Source: an uncultured Thiothrix sp. (lineage in GTDB: Bacteria > Pseudomonadota > Gammaproteobacteria > Thiotrichales > Thiotrichaceae). Taken from it: a DNA stretch of 36,851 bases. Made by a program: the position numbers and the translations under genes. The notes beneath the pieces are model-generated. The model made no database searches, had not been told where the DNA came from, and saw only the letters and a list, made by a program, of their open reading frames with translations. Shown here in pieces: positions 23,669 to 33,754 of the stretch (positions are counted from its first letter, which is position 1; each line of letters opens with the position of its first letter). The DNA lies in NCBI RefSeq assembly GCF_937873765.1, contig NZ_CALMZC010000044.1, positions 1 to 36,851 on the forward strand, given 5' to 3'.

Positions 23669-24654
23669 AACAATCTATTTTCGTGCAGACTAATGAGCCT
23701 TTGTGGAGCCAACTTGAAGCTTGGCTGAATTTTCAAGATTTGCCCCGCAAAGAACGCCTCAAACGCACCACTGAACAGCCAATACTCGACTTTCCAAAAA
23801 CTTATCGCCATGTCTGCCATCACTTGGCTTTAGCGCAATCACGCATGTATAGCCCTTTACTGATTGAGCGTTTAAACCAATTAGTCATTCGTGGGCATAA
23901 TCGACTGTATTCGAGCCGCCTGCATTTTTGGCATCACTTCGTTGCATTCTTTTTAAGAGCCTTGCCCCAACTAGTGCGTCAGGAACGTAAAGTCGTGTAT
24001 CTAGCGGCTACCCTATTTTTTGGTAGTCTGATTAGCATGATAGTTGCTATTCAAATCCAACCCGAACTGGTTTATTCAGTGATTGAAGGGGAACAAGTGG
24101 CGAGCATGGAAATAATGTACGATCCCCAAAATAGCTCGCGCTTTGGACGCGAACGCGAAGCCGATAGTGATGTCCTCATGTTTGGTTTTTATATTCGCAA
24201 TAATACCGGGATTGGTTTTCAGACTTTCGCCGGTGGTTTAACTTTTGGGCTGGGTACGCTATTTTTTTTATTATATAACGGCTTAGTAATTGGCGCAGTC
24301 GCAGGACATTTAACCGAGATTGGTTATATTGAAACCTTCTGGAGCTTTGTAGCTGGACATAGTGCATTCGAGCTAACGGCCATTGTTTTATCAGGTGCGG
24401 CTGGCTTAAAGCTGGCTGAAGCTTTAGTCATGCCCGGGCGTAAATCACGACGCTTAGCCTTGTTAGATAATAGTCACCTTGCCATCCAACTTGTTTACGC
24501 AGCTGCGACCCTATTCATAATGGCTGCCTTTATCGAAGCTTTCTGGTCGTCCCAAGCCATCATTCCCCCAGAAATTAAATATGTAGTCGGAATTAGCTTG
24601 TGGGCTTTAGTAGTTTTCTATTTTGTGCGCGTTGGGCGTGAGCAGCATGCATGA
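23665..24654 (+). CDS. SpoIIM/DUF95-like membrane protein
   Basis: A 329 aa protein of the stage II sporulation protein M family, which also occurs in non-sporulating bacteria. The first 100 residues are soluble; the rest has about five membrane segments, with IRNNTGIGFQTFAGGLTFGLGTLFFLLYNGLVIGAV and FVAGHSAFELTAIVLSGAAGL as the family core. I chose the ATG at 23665 (MKQSIFVQ), preceded by AGGGAAG and overlapping the RDD stop, over an upstream TTG. It overlaps the DUF4129 gene (ATGA). A channel-like or envelope-remodelling role is inferred. Confidence 0.88.
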   Translation: MKQSIFVQTNEPLWSQLEAWLNFQDLPRKERLKRTTEQPILDFPKTYRHVCHHLALAQSRMYSPLLIERLNQLVIRGHNRLYSSRLHFWHHFVAFFLRALPQLVRQERKVVYLAATLFFGSLISMIVAIQIQPELVYSVIEGEQVASMEIMYDPQNSSRFGREREADSDVLMFGFYIRNNTGIGFQTFAGGLTFGLGTLFFLLYNGLVIGAVAGHLTEIGYIETFWSFVAGHSAFELTAIVLSGAAGLKLAEALVMPGRKSRRLALLDNSHLAIQLVYAAATLFIMAAFIEAFWSSQAIIPPEIKYVVGISLWALVVFYFVRVGREQHA

Positions 24655-26201
24655 AATTAACTGACCTCAATATTCAAGTTCGTCAACGTTCTGCTTGGGA
24701 AGCGATTGATTTAGGTTTTGCCTTGGTGCAGCAGCATTGGAAAGCTTTGATGCCGCCCTATTTCCTGCTATTGCTCTTAATCGCACTGTGTGTCTGGTTG
24801 ATATTACCTGAAGCTTATTTACCGATTGCAGGCCTAGTGGTGTGGTGGCTTAAACCCCTATTTGACCGCCTCCTGCTCTATATGCTGAGTCGTCAATTAT
24901 TTAATGAAACGCCCCATGCCGCTGATGCTTTCTCAGCTTTGCCGCAGTTAATTTGGCAGACCGGCTTATTCAGTGCGCTCACTTATCGACGCCTTTCCTT
25001 ATCACGTAGTTATATTTTGCCGATCTGGCAATTAGAAGGTTTGCGCGGCAAACCGCTAAAAGAGCGTAAAGCAGTCATGTATTTACAAGGGCATAGTCAT
25101 GCGCTATGGCTGACCATGGGCTGCATTCATTTAGAATTTATTGTCGTACTGTCCCTGTACGCCTTAATTCTCATGTTTGACCCCACAGGTGCTACTTGGG
25201 AGCATATTAAAAACTTATTTCGTGGTGACGTGGATATAGATAGCCAATACTGGCGGATGTTACTGGATTTTACTTTTTATCTACTAGCCATCTTAGTGAT
25301 TGAGCCTTTCTATGTGGCGGCAGGCTTTATGCTGTATATCAACCGTCGCACCCAATTAGAAGCTTGGGATATTGAGCTTGCTTTCCGCAATTTAGGTGAA
25401 CGCTTAACTCAGTTAGCTAAAACGGGGGCTAGTACTTTACCTAGCTTAGTGCTCCTACTGGTCTTCGCTAGTTCGTACTTCAGCAGCACTCCAGCATTTG
25501 CCCAATATACTGAGTCGGAGCATGAATTTTTAGCTGAAGAACGTTTACCACCCGAACAAGCAGCCACAACCATTAAAGCAGTCATGGCTTTAGATGAATT
25601 CAATAATCTCACTAAAGTGAAGACTTGGGTGGCTAAAGATAAGCAGGAAACCGAACGATCAAATCATAAGCTCTCTGAGGGAGTTATTCAGTTAATCGCC
25701 AGTCTTCTCAAAAGCTTGCTATGGATAGCGGCAGTGGTGGCGGTCATTCTGGCACTCGTATATCGCCAAAAAATTCTGTCTTATCTCGCCCCGTTTCGCA
25801 AACAAACTAAACCAATTACAGCTCCCGAAATACTATTTGGTTTGGATATTCGCCCTGAATCCTTGCCCGCAGATATTGCAGGAACGGCTCGCCAACTTTG
25901 GCAAGCAGGACAAGCTCGTGAGGCTTTAAGCCTATTGTATCGCGGTGCTTTGGTGATTTTGACACATGAAGAACAATTAGCCATTCACACAGGGCACACT
26001 GAAGGCGATATTCTTAAACTGGCCAAACCCAGCACTGAAGTTGAGCGTTACCACTATTTGCGCACCCTAACTAAACTTTGGCAAACCATTGCTTATGCCC
26101 ATCGTAGCCCAGCTCCACAAGAAATTGAGCCTTTATTGGCAGGTTGGAATCAGTTCCAAGCGCCGCGCTTAGCAGCTCAAACGGCTGAGGGGCAGGCATG
26201 A
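24651..26201 (+). CDS. DUF4129 domain membrane protein
   Basis: A 516 aa protein with two membrane blocks. The N-terminal half has several helices (about 35-75, 155-180, 200-225 and 255-280), then a soluble loop containing FAQYTESEHEFLAEERLPPEQ, a helix at about 350-370, and a C-terminal DUF4129 domain (ARQLWQAGQAREALSLLYRGALVILT, about 415-440). DUF4129 commonly occurs at the end of transglutaminase-like membrane proteins next to MoxR and DUF58. Its place in the operon supports a joint role with the MoxR ATPase. It overlaps the genes on both sides. Confidence 0.85.
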   Translation: MKLTDLNIQVRQRSAWEAIDLGFALVQQHWKALMPPYFLLLLLIALCVWLILPEAYLPIAGLVVWWLKPLFDRLLLYMLSRQLFNETPHAADAFSALPQLIWQTGLFSALTYRRLSLSRSYILPIWQLEGLRGKPLKERKAVMYLQGHSHALWLTMGCIHLEFIVVLSLYALILMFDPTGATWEHIKNLFRGDVDIDSQYWRMLLDFTFYLLAILVIEPFYVAAGFMLYINRRTQLEAWDIELAFRNLGERLTQLAKTGASTLPSLVLLLVFASSYFSSTPAFAQYTESEHEFLAEERLPPEQAATTIKAVMALDEFNNLTKVKTWVAKDKQETERSNHKLSEGVIQLIASLLKSLLWIAAVVAVILALVYRQKILSYLAPFRKQTKPITAPEILFGLDIRPESLPADIAGTARQLWQAGQAREALSLLYRGALVILTHEEQLAIHTGHTEGDILKLAKPSTEVERYHYLRTLTKLWQTIAYAHRSPAPQEIEPLLAGWNQFQAPRLAAQTAEGQA

Positions 26202-27385
26202 AAATCAAGTGGGAAAGTGTGGTGATTGGCCTACTGGCTCTTGTCGTCTTTGCTCTGGGCTGCCTTTGGTTCGTAAAAAACTACGAATTAAAGGAAATCG
26301 ATAGCTACACTGGCTATCGAGGTGAAGCTCGTAGCAATGATCTGTTCGCTGCACGCTTATTTTTAAAGCGCATGGGCATTCCTACTACACGCAAAGATGG
26401 CCTGTTATCGCTGCCAGATACCGATACGGTGATCGTGCTTGACACTGGGCGCTACACCATGACTCAGCAAAAAACTCAGACACTATTAGCATGGGTGGCT
26501 GCAGGTGGACATTTAGTCACCCGCGCCCGTGTGGATTATGCCAGTGAAGCTGAATTAGCCGCTGACGAGGACAGCCAACAGAAACCAGAAACCGAAGAGC
26601 GCGATACTCTACAGCAAGCTTTGCAAATAGAAATCGGTGCGAGTCAAATGCTTGATGAAAAAGACTTGCCTTTTAGTTTACAACTCATCAACCAACCCAA
26701 ACCTTTAAAATTGGATCTGAGTTTCTTTAATGAGCTGTTGATTAATAATCCAAATGCAAAAATCTATCAAGCGAATAAAAAAAACTTCCTTATACAAATT
26801 AAACATGGGCAAGGCTTAATTAGCTTAGCCGCAACTTTAGAATTTGCGGAAAACCATCTGATTGATAAGGTCGATCATGCAGAGTTTTTCTGGTGGCTGC
26901 TGCATAGTCATAAAGCTGATTTCAAACAGGTTTGGTTGATTAATCAGGATACCTTACCTAATTTAAGTACCTTGTTAACCCAATATGCTTGGCCGGTATT
27001 GTGGATGGTGGCTTTCTTATTACTAGCAAGCTTCTGGGCTTTAATTCCACGCTTTGGAGCTTTTATTCCAGAGCCTGTTCCTGAGCGGCGACGCATTCTC
27101 GAACACATTAAAGCCAGCGGGCAGTTTATGTGGAAGCATCCGCATGAAAGTAAACATCAACTTTTAGATAGTACTCGCCAAGCGATCCGCCAAACTGCCC
27201 GTACACACATTCCGGGCTGGCAATGGTTGGAAGCAGCCGAACAAATTGAACAATTAGCTCAATACTTAAAACACCCCTCCGAGCAAACTGCATCCTTGCA
27301 TCATTTATTAACCTCACCCCAGTTGACGGATGCTGAGTTTATCCGTTTGGTGCAACTTGCTAATTCACTAAGGAAAACAATATGA
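26198..27385 (+). CDS. DUF4350 domain membrane protein
   Basis: A 395 aa protein with an N-terminal anchor (about 8-25), a periplasmic DUF4350 domain (SNDLFAARLFLKRMGIPT, DTDTVIVLDTGRYTMTQQ, LLAWVAAGGHLVTRARV), a second membrane helix (about 262-285) and a cytoplasmic tail of about 110 residues. DUF4350 resembles glutamine-amidotransferase-like folds of ABC-2 accessory proteins. It overlaps the DUF4129 gene and the MoxR gene (ATGA). Role unknown; operon partners suggest assembly or control of an envelope complex. Confidence 0.85.
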   Translation: MKIKWESVVIGLLALVVFALGCLWFVKNYELKEIDSYTGYRGEARSNDLFAARLFLKRMGIPTTRKDGLLSLPDTDTVIVLDTGRYTMTQQKTQTLLAWVAAGGHLVTRARVDYASEAELAADEDSQQKPETEERDTLQQALQIEIGASQMLDEKDLPFSLQLINQPKPLKLDLSFFNELLINNPNAKIYQANKKNFLIQIKHGQGLISLAATLEFAENHLIDKVDHAEFFWWLLHSHKADFKQVWLINQDTLPNLSTLLTQYAWPVLWMVAFLLLASFWALIPRFGAFIPEPVPERRRILEHIKASGQFMWKHPHESKHQLLDSTRQAIRQTARTHIPGWQWLEAAEQIEQLAQYLKHPSEQTASLHHLLTSPQLTDAEFIRLVQLANSLRKTI

Positions 27386-28368
27386 ATGCCACTCTGCCCA
27401 CTCCTAGTTTGAGTTTGGATCAAGCCAGTCGTTTAGCTGAGCAAATTCATACTGAAATCGCTAAAGCACTTATCGGCCAGCAGACTGTCATTCGTGAAAC
27501 CTTAATTGCGCTATTAGCGGGTGGGCATGTGTTAATTGAAGGTGTACCGGGTTTGGGGAAGACCTTACTCGTGCGTGCTTTAGCCAAAACCATTGCGGGG
27601 CAATTCGCACGGATTCAATTTACACCTGATTTAATGCCTGCCGATATTAGTGGGCATGTACTGTTTGATATGCATAATCAGCGTTTTGACGTGCGGAAGG
27701 GGCCAGTATTTACCCATTTATTATTGGCTGATGAAATCAACCGTGCCCCTGCTAAAACTCAATCTGCGTTACTCGAAGTCATGCAAGAACAGCAGGTGAC
27801 TATTGAAGGCACAGCTTATCCAGTCCCCTTGCCCTTCATGACTTTAGCTACCCAAAACCCCTTGGAGCAGGAGGGTACTTATCCACTACCTGAAGCGCAA
27901 CTCGACCGTTTTTTACTAAAAATCTATATTGGCTACCCAAGCTTGGAAGAAGAGATTGCGATGGTGAATGCAGTGACTAGGCAGCAAGTAGGTGACCGCT
28001 TCCAACTGGAGTTATTAAACGCGATTGTGACCCCTGAAGCAATTTCAGCTATGCAACAAGTGACGGCACAAATTGAGGTGGATCAGGCGGTAGTTGATTA
28101 TGCAGCACGTATCACCCAAGCCACCCGCAAAGGCCAAGGCTTACGCTTTGGTGCAGGACCGCGTGGTAGTATTGCTTTAGTGCGAGCAGCGCGGGCGCAT
28201 GCTTTAGTAGAGGGGCGTAACTTTGTGCATCCCGATGATATAAAGCAAGTTGCTTTACCCGTGTTACGCCATCGTGTGTCCCTCGCGCCTGAAATGGAAT
28301 TAGAAGGTTATAACACCGATTATGTTCTCAATTCTGTGCTAGAAAAAACGGAAGCACCGCGCCAATGA
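27382..28368 (+). CDS. MoxR family AAA+ ATPase
   Basis: A chaperone-like ATPase of 328 aa. Walker A is GVPGLGKTLLVRALAKT (about residues 53-69), Walker B LLLADEINRAPAKTQSALLEVMQE, sensor ATQNPLEQEGTYPLPEAQLDRFLLK. The C-terminal lid has GPRGSIALVRAARAHA. MoxR proteins help mature or insert metal or cofactor into partner complexes, typically with DUF58 and VWA proteins encoded next door, as here. It overlaps DUF4350 upstream and DUF58 downstream. Confidence 0.94.
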   Translation: MNATLPTPSLSLDQASRLAEQIHTEIAKALIGQQTVIRETLIALLAGGHVLIEGVPGLGKTLLVRALAKTIAGQFARIQFTPDLMPADISGHVLFDMHNQRFDVRKGPVFTHLLLADEINRAPAKTQSALLEVMQEQQVTIEGTAYPVPLPFMTLATQNPLEQEGTYPLPEAQLDRFLLKIYIGYPSLEEEIAMVNAVTRQQVGDRFQLELLNAIVTPEAISAMQQVTAQIEVDQAVVDYAARITQATRKGQGLRFGAGPRGSIALVRAARAHALVEGRNFVHPDDIKQVALPVLRHRVSLAPEMELEGYNTDYVLNSVLEKTEAPRQ

Positions 28369-29672
28369 TTTTGCCTGCCCGCCGCAGCTTCTATCTGATT
28401 ACCGCTAACCTCACCTTAGCTGTTTTAGTCAGTTTCCTGCCTAGCTTGTTGCTACTCTGGTATCTGCTTTTAGGTTTGAGCTTAAGCTTATGGTTAGTGG
28501 ATGGCTTATTGGCGTTGCCCAAGCATGGCCTAGAAATCGAGCGGCAATTACCAGCGAATTTATCGGTAGGTCTTAAGCAGTTAATTCAATTACGCCTACG
28601 CCATACGGGCAAGCGGCCACTGCATTTAGTCCTTTATGATCACTACCCACAACAAGTGCAAGCTCAAGGCTTACCTTTATATTTGAGTTTGCCAGCGGGG
28701 CAATATGCCGAGCCGGTTTACAGCATTTTGCCCCTAGAACGGGGTAAATTTATTTTTCCACAACTGCAAGTACGGGGGCGCTCTCCGCTGCAATTATGGT
28801 GGCATGACTACCCTATCAAGCTGAAATCAGAAGTTCGCATTTATCCTAATTTTGCGGCTATTTCTCAATATACTTTGCTAGCTACAGATAATCATCTCAG
28901 TCATTTGGGAATTATGAAGCGCAGGCGGCGCGGTGAAGGCCAAGACTTTCATCAATTACGGGAATACCGTGCAGGCGATAGCCTGCGGCAAATAGATTGG
29001 AAAGCCAGCGCACGCATGCACAAAGCCATCTCCCGTGAATATCAAGATGAGCGTGATCAGGATATTATATTTTTGCTTGATTGCGGGCATCGCATGCAAG
29101 CAAAAGATGGTGAACTTTCCCATTTCGACCATACTTTAAATGCCCTATTACTGATGTCTTATGTGGCGCTGAAACAAGGTGATGCGGTGGGCTTAGCTAC
29201 TTTTGGTGGAGTTGAGCGCTGGTTGCCTGCTAAAAAAGGCCAATTAAGTTTAAATCAAATCCTGAATGCCCTGTATGATTTACAACCCACACTACAAGCA
29301 CCCGACTATAGCCAAGCAGCCGCACAACTCTTAATTCGCCATAAAAAACGCGCTTTAGTGATTCTGATTACCAATCTGCGTGATGAAGACACCGATGATT
29401 TATTACCCGCTTTGAACTTACTGCGCAAACGTCATTTGCTGTTGCTGGCCAGTATGCGCGAGCTAGCCTTAGACCAAAAACTAACTGAACCCGTTGATCA
29501 TTTAGAGGAGGCCATTGAGCAAGCGGCGACGCAACATTATTTACAACTACGCCAACAGACCTTAGAGCGCGTGCGTGCCACAGGAACCTTGTGCTTAGAT
29601 GTGCCACCAACTGAGTTATCAACACAACTGATTAATCGTTATTTAGAGATTAAGCGTAGTGGTGCTTTATAA
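28365..29672 (+). CDS. DUF58 domain protein
   Basis: A 435 aa MoxR partner. Two N-terminal hydrophobic segments (about 10-45) anchor it; the DUF58 motif GEGQDFHQLREYRAGDSLRQIDWKASAR lies at about residues 188-215. A VWA-like fold follows with DIIFLLDCGHRM (about 228), partly matching the MIDAS signature DxSxS but with Cys-Gly in place of Ser, so metal binding is doubtful. It overlaps the MoxR stop (ATGA) and closes the operon; 174 bp of non-coding DNA follow. Confidence 0.9.
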   Translation: MILPARRSFYLITANLTLAVLVSFLPSLLLLWYLLLGLSLSLWLVDGLLALPKHGLEIERQLPANLSVGLKQLIQLRLRHTGKRPLHLVLYDHYPQQVQAQGLPLYLSLPAGQYAEPVYSILPLERGKFIFPQLQVRGRSPLQLWWHDYPIKLKSEVRIYPNFAAISQYTLLATDNHLSHLGIMKRRRRGEGQDFHQLREYRAGDSLRQIDWKASARMHKAISREYQDERDQDIIFLLDCGHRMQAKDGELSHFDHTLNALLLMSYVALKQGDAVGLATFGGVERWLPAKKGQLSLNQILNALYDLQPTLQAPDYSQAAAQLLIRHKKRALVILITNLRDEDTDDLLPALNLLRKRHLLLLASMRELALDQKLTEPVDHLEEAIEQAATQHYLQLRQQTLERVRATGTLCLDVPPTELSTQLINRYLEIKRSGAL

Positions 29673-29846
29673 AGCCTATTACTTTACTATTAACCGCTGT
29701 CTATGAGGTTTGCTACAAAAGTAAAACAAGACTTTTCAATAAAAATCAATGTGCAAATTTACACCTACAATCGGAGAGGCCTGCTTGCCTAGCTTAACTA
29801 TGAATGGGAATATTGCCGCTTTTCAACTCGGTGACGCGACACCTTT

Positions 29847-32800
29847 ATGTTGAGATCTGAACATATCCGAGCCTTACGTCAGCACGGCTTTCCTCCAGCC
29901 ATGGTATTGGCTAGCTTCGATGCCACCACTATTCAACGGGGTGTACATTATTTCGAGGCTAAGCGCGTCATTGAACTCAGTAGTGATTTTCCAAGCCTGA
30001 GTGAAGTACACCTTAAAGGTTTAGTACTAGGCAATAGCAAATACAGCACCGATGTGTTATTAGATTTAAATACTCATCAAGTCATTAGTCACTGTAGCTG
30101 TCCGGTTAGCCAACAATGCAAACATGCGGTTGCTACCTTGCTCCATTATGTAGGTGACCGTATTCAATCGCCAGTCACGAAAACGCTTACCGAAAAACTT
30201 GAAGAGCCTACCGCTATTCAACTTTGGTTAGCTGACCTGAATACAGCACCGCGTGAAGCAGAAGATAATATTATCGATGAATCTGCCGATGCGGTGCGCA
30301 TGGATCTGATTTACCTTTTAGAACAACGCAATAAATTAAGTAATCGCGTCGAGATTACTCCGCGTAAAGCGACTCGCCTGAAGCGTGGGGGTTATGGTCA
30401 AGCCTATCAAGTACAATTGGAGGATTTGATTTATGCTTGGAAAAACCATCCATTTCATTACCAAGCCATTGATACTGATATTAGCCAACTGATTGTTCCG
30501 CATACTACTTATTACAGTGCTAGTTCGCGCCAATTAGAACTTAAGGGTAGTGTTGGCTTAATAGCACTTGAGATGTTGCTAAAAACTGGGCGCACTTTTT
30601 GGAAAAACGCTGAACATATTCCGCTTAAAGCCGGTATGACACGTAGCTTAGATATTTATTGGGAAGAAAAAGGCAATTTTAGCCAAATTCGCCATCGCAC
30701 TATTCCGCCGATTCAAGACTATTTTTGGCTTGAAAAGCTGTTTTATATTGATCAGTTGCGGGGTGAATGCGGCGTGTTAGAGTATGGCTCAATGTCCGCG
30801 CCTCAAATGCTCAAATTATTAAGCGCCCCACCGATTCCTACAACTGAGGCTAATCTAGTGAGTCAGCGCCTACTGGATATTTTACCGGAAGCTGAAATTC
30901 CTCTACCTGATGCTAGTATGAATCCACAAGTAGTGGAATTAGATGACTTAGTACCGGTTGCGCATGCACTGCTGTATACTCCGGATGATCAGACCGCAAG
31001 CTTTGGTCAACATCGAATTCGCCTCAGCTTTAAATACGGTGAACATCAACTCCATAATTACAGCACACAAAGCATTCAAACCCTACGCACCGGCAATATT
31101 CGTTATCGCATTCATCGCGATCTAACCTTCGAGCAAGCAGCTTTAGACCAATTGCAGCTTTTAGGTTTTGAAGGTTCTGCACAGAATCCACTCGAATTAA
31201 GCGTGCCTAGTGACAATCCTAGTTTACAAGCTTTACGTTGGAATTATTTGCTAGAAAAAGGTTTAGCCGAGTTAGAACTAGATGGCTGGGAGATTGAATA
31301 TGCAGATAACTTTACCCTTGAATTCACTACGATTGATGATTGGGAAGCCGAACTAGCTAGCAGCGGAGAAAATTGGTTTGAAATCAGTTTAGGTTTTGTC
31401 GTCGATGGCAAACGTATTAATCTATTACCCATATTGGTTGATATGATTGCACAAATGCATGATCCACAAGAGCTTAAAAAGCTCTTACAAGATCAACAAC
31501 ATTTACTCATTCCACTGGATGATAAGCATTGGGTAAAACTTGACTCTCAGCGCCTTACCAAAATTCTCGATACTTTAATTGAGCTTTATGATCATGCACC
31601 GCTGAACGCCGATGGTAATCTGCTCATTCACCAAGTACAGGGTTTAGGCTTAGCTGATCTTCTGAACGATTCGCGTTTGCTCTGGAAAGGTGCGGATGAG
31701 TTGCGCGCACTCAGTAAACAATTGGTACATTTCCAAGGGATTCGTTCAATTGACTTACCAAAATCCTTGAGAGCTGATTTACGCCCTTATCAATCCGAAG
31801 GTTTGAATTGGCTACAGTTCTTGCGGGAATACCACTTTAATGGTGTCTTAGCTGATGACATGGGCTTGGGTAAAACCCTGCAAGCTTTAGCGCATTTGCT
31901 AATTGAAAAAGAAGCTGGACGAGCTGATCGACCTAGTTTAGTGATTGCACCCACTAGCCTAATGAGTAATTGGCGCCGCGAAGCTGAAAAATTTACTCCC
32001 TCTTTAAAAGTTCTCACTTTGCATGGCCCAGAGCGCGAACAGCATTTTGAGCAATTGACTGAATATGATTTAGTCCTGACCACCTATGCGCTTGTCTTAC
32101 GAGATGAAGAACTGTATCGGCAACATCCGTTTCATTATTTAATCTTGGACGAAGCCCAAGCGATTAAAAACGCTAAGGCTAAGACAACTCAAGTGATTTA
32201 CGAGTTGAATGCACGCCATCGTCTTTGCTTAACAGGCACGCCCATGGAAAACCACTTGGGCGAATTATGGTCTATGTTCCGCTTCTTAATGCCGGGGTTT
32301 TTAGGCCCTTTAGATCGTTTTGGACGTTTATTCCGTCTACCGATCGAAAAGTATGGCGATGCTGAGCGGCAACTGCAACTGCGCAAACGCTTACAACCTT
32401 TCATGTTGCGCCGCACGAAAGAGCATGTCGCTAAAGAATTGCCGCCAAAGACTGAAATTATCCGTACCGTCGCTTTAGAGGGTGTACAGCGTGATCTATA
32501 TGAAAGCGTACGCTTAGCCATGGATAAAAAGTTGCGTGATGAGATCAATCAAAAAGGTTTTGCACGTAGCCAAATTATGATTTTGGATGCCCTCTTGAAA
32601 TTACGCCAAGTCTGCTGTGATCCGCGCCTCTTAAAGCTTGATAGTGCTAAAGGAATTAAAGCCTCGGCTAAACTTGAAATGCTGATGGAAATGCTGATAG
32701 AAATGCTAGATGAAGGTCGCAAAGTACTCGTCTTTTCTCAATTCACGTCTATGTTGGACTTAATTGAACAAGAATTAGTTAAAAACAATATTCAATTCAG

Positions 32801-33182
32801 CAAGCTCACAGGGCAAACACGTGACCGCGAAACAGCTATTAATTATTTCCAAACAGGTACTGCCAAGGTATTTTTAATTAGTTTAAAAGCGGGTGGCACT
32901 GGTTTGAACCTAACTGCTGCTGACAGCGTCATTCACTATGATCCTTGGTGGAATCCAGCAGTAGAGCAACAAGCGACTGATCGCGCTTATCGTATTGGTC
33001 AAGATAAGCCCGTGTTTGTTTATAAGTTGTTGACTGAAGCGACCGTTGAGGAAAAGATTCTCAAACTACAAGAACGTAAGCAATCCCTAGCAGATGGTTT
33101 GTATACAGGAGCTAATCAAGCAGAGTCTAGTTTTGATCAAAATGACTTATTAGAGCTACTCAAACCACTTAGCCTGCCATAA
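29847..33182 (+). CDS. SNF2-family helicase with SWIM zinc finger
   Basis: A 1111 aa ATP-dependent DNA translocase. The N-terminus has a SWIM zinc finger, CSCPVSQQCKHAVATLLHY (about 83-101, pattern CxC...CxH). The C-terminal 480 residues are an SNF2 ATPase: LADDMGLGKTLQALAHL (about 669), DEAQAIKN, TGTPMENHLGELWSMF, VLVFSQFTSMLDLIE and motif VI QQATDRAYRIGQ. Such proteins are common in bacteria; most are chromosomal and uncharacterised, some are parts of defence islands. Nothing around it suggests defence. It is likely monocistronic, with a weak terminator after it. Confidence 0.92.
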   Translation: MLRSEHIRALRQHGFPPAMVLASFDATTIQRGVHYFEAKRVIELSSDFPSLSEVHLKGLVLGNSKYSTDVLLDLNTHQVISHCSCPVSQQCKHAVATLLHYVGDRIQSPVTKTLTEKLEEPTAIQLWLADLNTAPREAEDNIIDESADAVRMDLIYLLEQRNKLSNRVEITPRKATRLKRGGYGQAYQVQLEDLIYAWKNHPFHYQAIDTDISQLIVPHTTYYSASSRQLELKGSVGLIALEMLLKTGRTFWKNAEHIPLKAGMTRSLDIYWEEKGNFSQIRHRTIPPIQDYFWLEKLFYIDQLRGECGVLEYGSMSAPQMLKLLSAPPIPTTEANLVSQRLLDILPEAEIPLPDASMNPQVVELDDLVPVAHALLYTPDDQTASFGQHRIRLSFKYGEHQLHNYSTQSIQTLRTGNIRYRIHRDLTFEQAALDQLQLLGFEGSAQNPLELSVPSDNPSLQALRWNYLLEKGLAELELDGWEIEYADNFTLEFTTIDDWEAELASSGENWFEISLGFVVDGKRINLLPILVDMIAQMHDPQELKKLLQDQQHLLIPLDDKHWVKLDSQRLTKILDTLIELYDHAPLNADGNLLIHQVQGLGLADLLNDSRLLWKGADELRALSKQLVHFQGIRSIDLPKSLRADLRPYQSEGLNWLQFLREYHFNGVLADDMGLGKTLQALAHLLIEKEAGRADRPSLVIAPTSLMSNWRREAEKFTPSLKVLTLHGPEREQHFEQLTEYDLVLTTYALVLRDEELYRQHPFHYLILDEAQAIKNAKAKTTQVIYELNARHRLCLTGTPMENHLGELWSMFRFLMPGFLGPLDRFGRLFRLPIEKYGDAERQLQLRKRLQPFMLRRTKEHVAKELPPKTEIIRTVALEGVQRDLYESVRLAMDKKLRDEINQKGFARSQIMILDALLKLRQVCCDPRLLKLDSAKGIKASAKLEMLMEMLIEMLDEGRKVLVFSQFTSMLDLIEQELVKNNIQFSKLTGQTRDRETAINYFQTGTAKVFLISLKAGGTGLNLTAADSVIHYDPWWNPAVEQQATDRAYRIGQDKPVFVYKLLTEATVEEKILKLQERKQSLADGLYTGANQAESSFDQNDLLELLKPLSLP

Positions 33183-33199
33183 GCTTGCTTGTGGATATT

Positions 33200-33219
33200 G
33201 ACCGTTGGTCGCTTTTTTT
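33200..33219 (+). terminator. Probable terminator of the SNF2 gene
   Basis: A short GACC-GTT-GGTC hairpin followed after two bases by seven T, 17 bases past the stop. The stem is only 4-5 bp, so termination may be weak. Confidence 0.5.
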
Positions 33220-33329
33220 CTTTGTTCTGAAGACTATTTGCATACTTTACTAGCAACTCATCTAGACTTTAAACGATCCTTCAACTCAGTACTTTGGGAA
33301 CATTTCTACTAACAATATGGAGATTATAA

Positions 33330-33707
33330 ATGAGCTTAATCAGTGAATTTAAAGCGTTTGTCATGCGCGGCAATGTCGTTGACCTTGCAGTTGGTGTAAT
33401 TATTGGCGCTGCTTTTGGCAAAATTGTTGCATCATTAGTCAATGATATTCTTATGCCCCCGATTGGTATGCTATTAGGTGGCGTTAACTTCTCAGATCTC
33501 TCTATTGCCTTAGACGAGGCTGGTAAAGTGGTCATCAAATATGGTGCCTTTATTCAGACCATTGTTGATTTCTTAATTATTGCTGCCGCTATTTTTGTCT
33601 TAGTCAAAGTAGTCAACAAAGTCCAAAAACCTAAAGAAGCGCCTCCATCTGGCCCTACTCAAGAAGAATTACTTATCCAGATTCGCGATATTTTGAAAAG
33701 CAAATAA
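33330..33707 (+). CDS. mscL: Large-conductance mechanosensitive channel MscL
   Basis: Inner-membrane pentameric channel that opens under hypo-osmotic shock. The 125 aa protein has the family N-terminus [40 protein letters not shown] (TM1), a periplasmic loop, TM2 (about 70-92, [19 protein letters not shown]) and a charged C-terminal helix ending in [18 protein letters not shown] lies 9 bases upstream of the ATG. Single gene, converging on radC. Confidence 0.97.
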   Translation: MSLISEFKAFVMRGNVVDLAVGVIIGAAFGKIVASLVNDILMPPIGMLLGGVNFSDLSIALDEAGKVVIKYGAFIQTIVDFLIIAAAIFVLVKVVNKVQKPKEAPPSGPTQEELLIQIRDILKSK

Positions 33708-33719
33708 GCTAAATTATGG

Positions 33720-33754
33720 CTAGAGCTATCTGAAGGACAACTGGATAGCTCTAG
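33720..33754. terminator. Hairpin between convergent mscL and radC
   Basis: CTAGAGCTATC and GATAGCTCTAG form a perfect 11 bp stem with a 13-base loop; the right arm includes the radC stop codon. No T run follows on either strand, so it may act as a bidirectional mRNA 3'-end structure rather than a classic terminator. Confidence 0.55.

Noticed and set aside
22985..29672. RDD-SpoIIM-DUF4129-DUF4350-MoxR-DUF58 operon as a novel system
   Set aside because: This gene set is found together in other gammaproteobacteria; it is uncharacterised rather than new.
29847..33182. Defence-system helicase
   Set aside because: SNF2 genes occur in defence islands, but here no nuclease, methylase or other defence partner is adjacent; it looks like a lone chromosomal gene.
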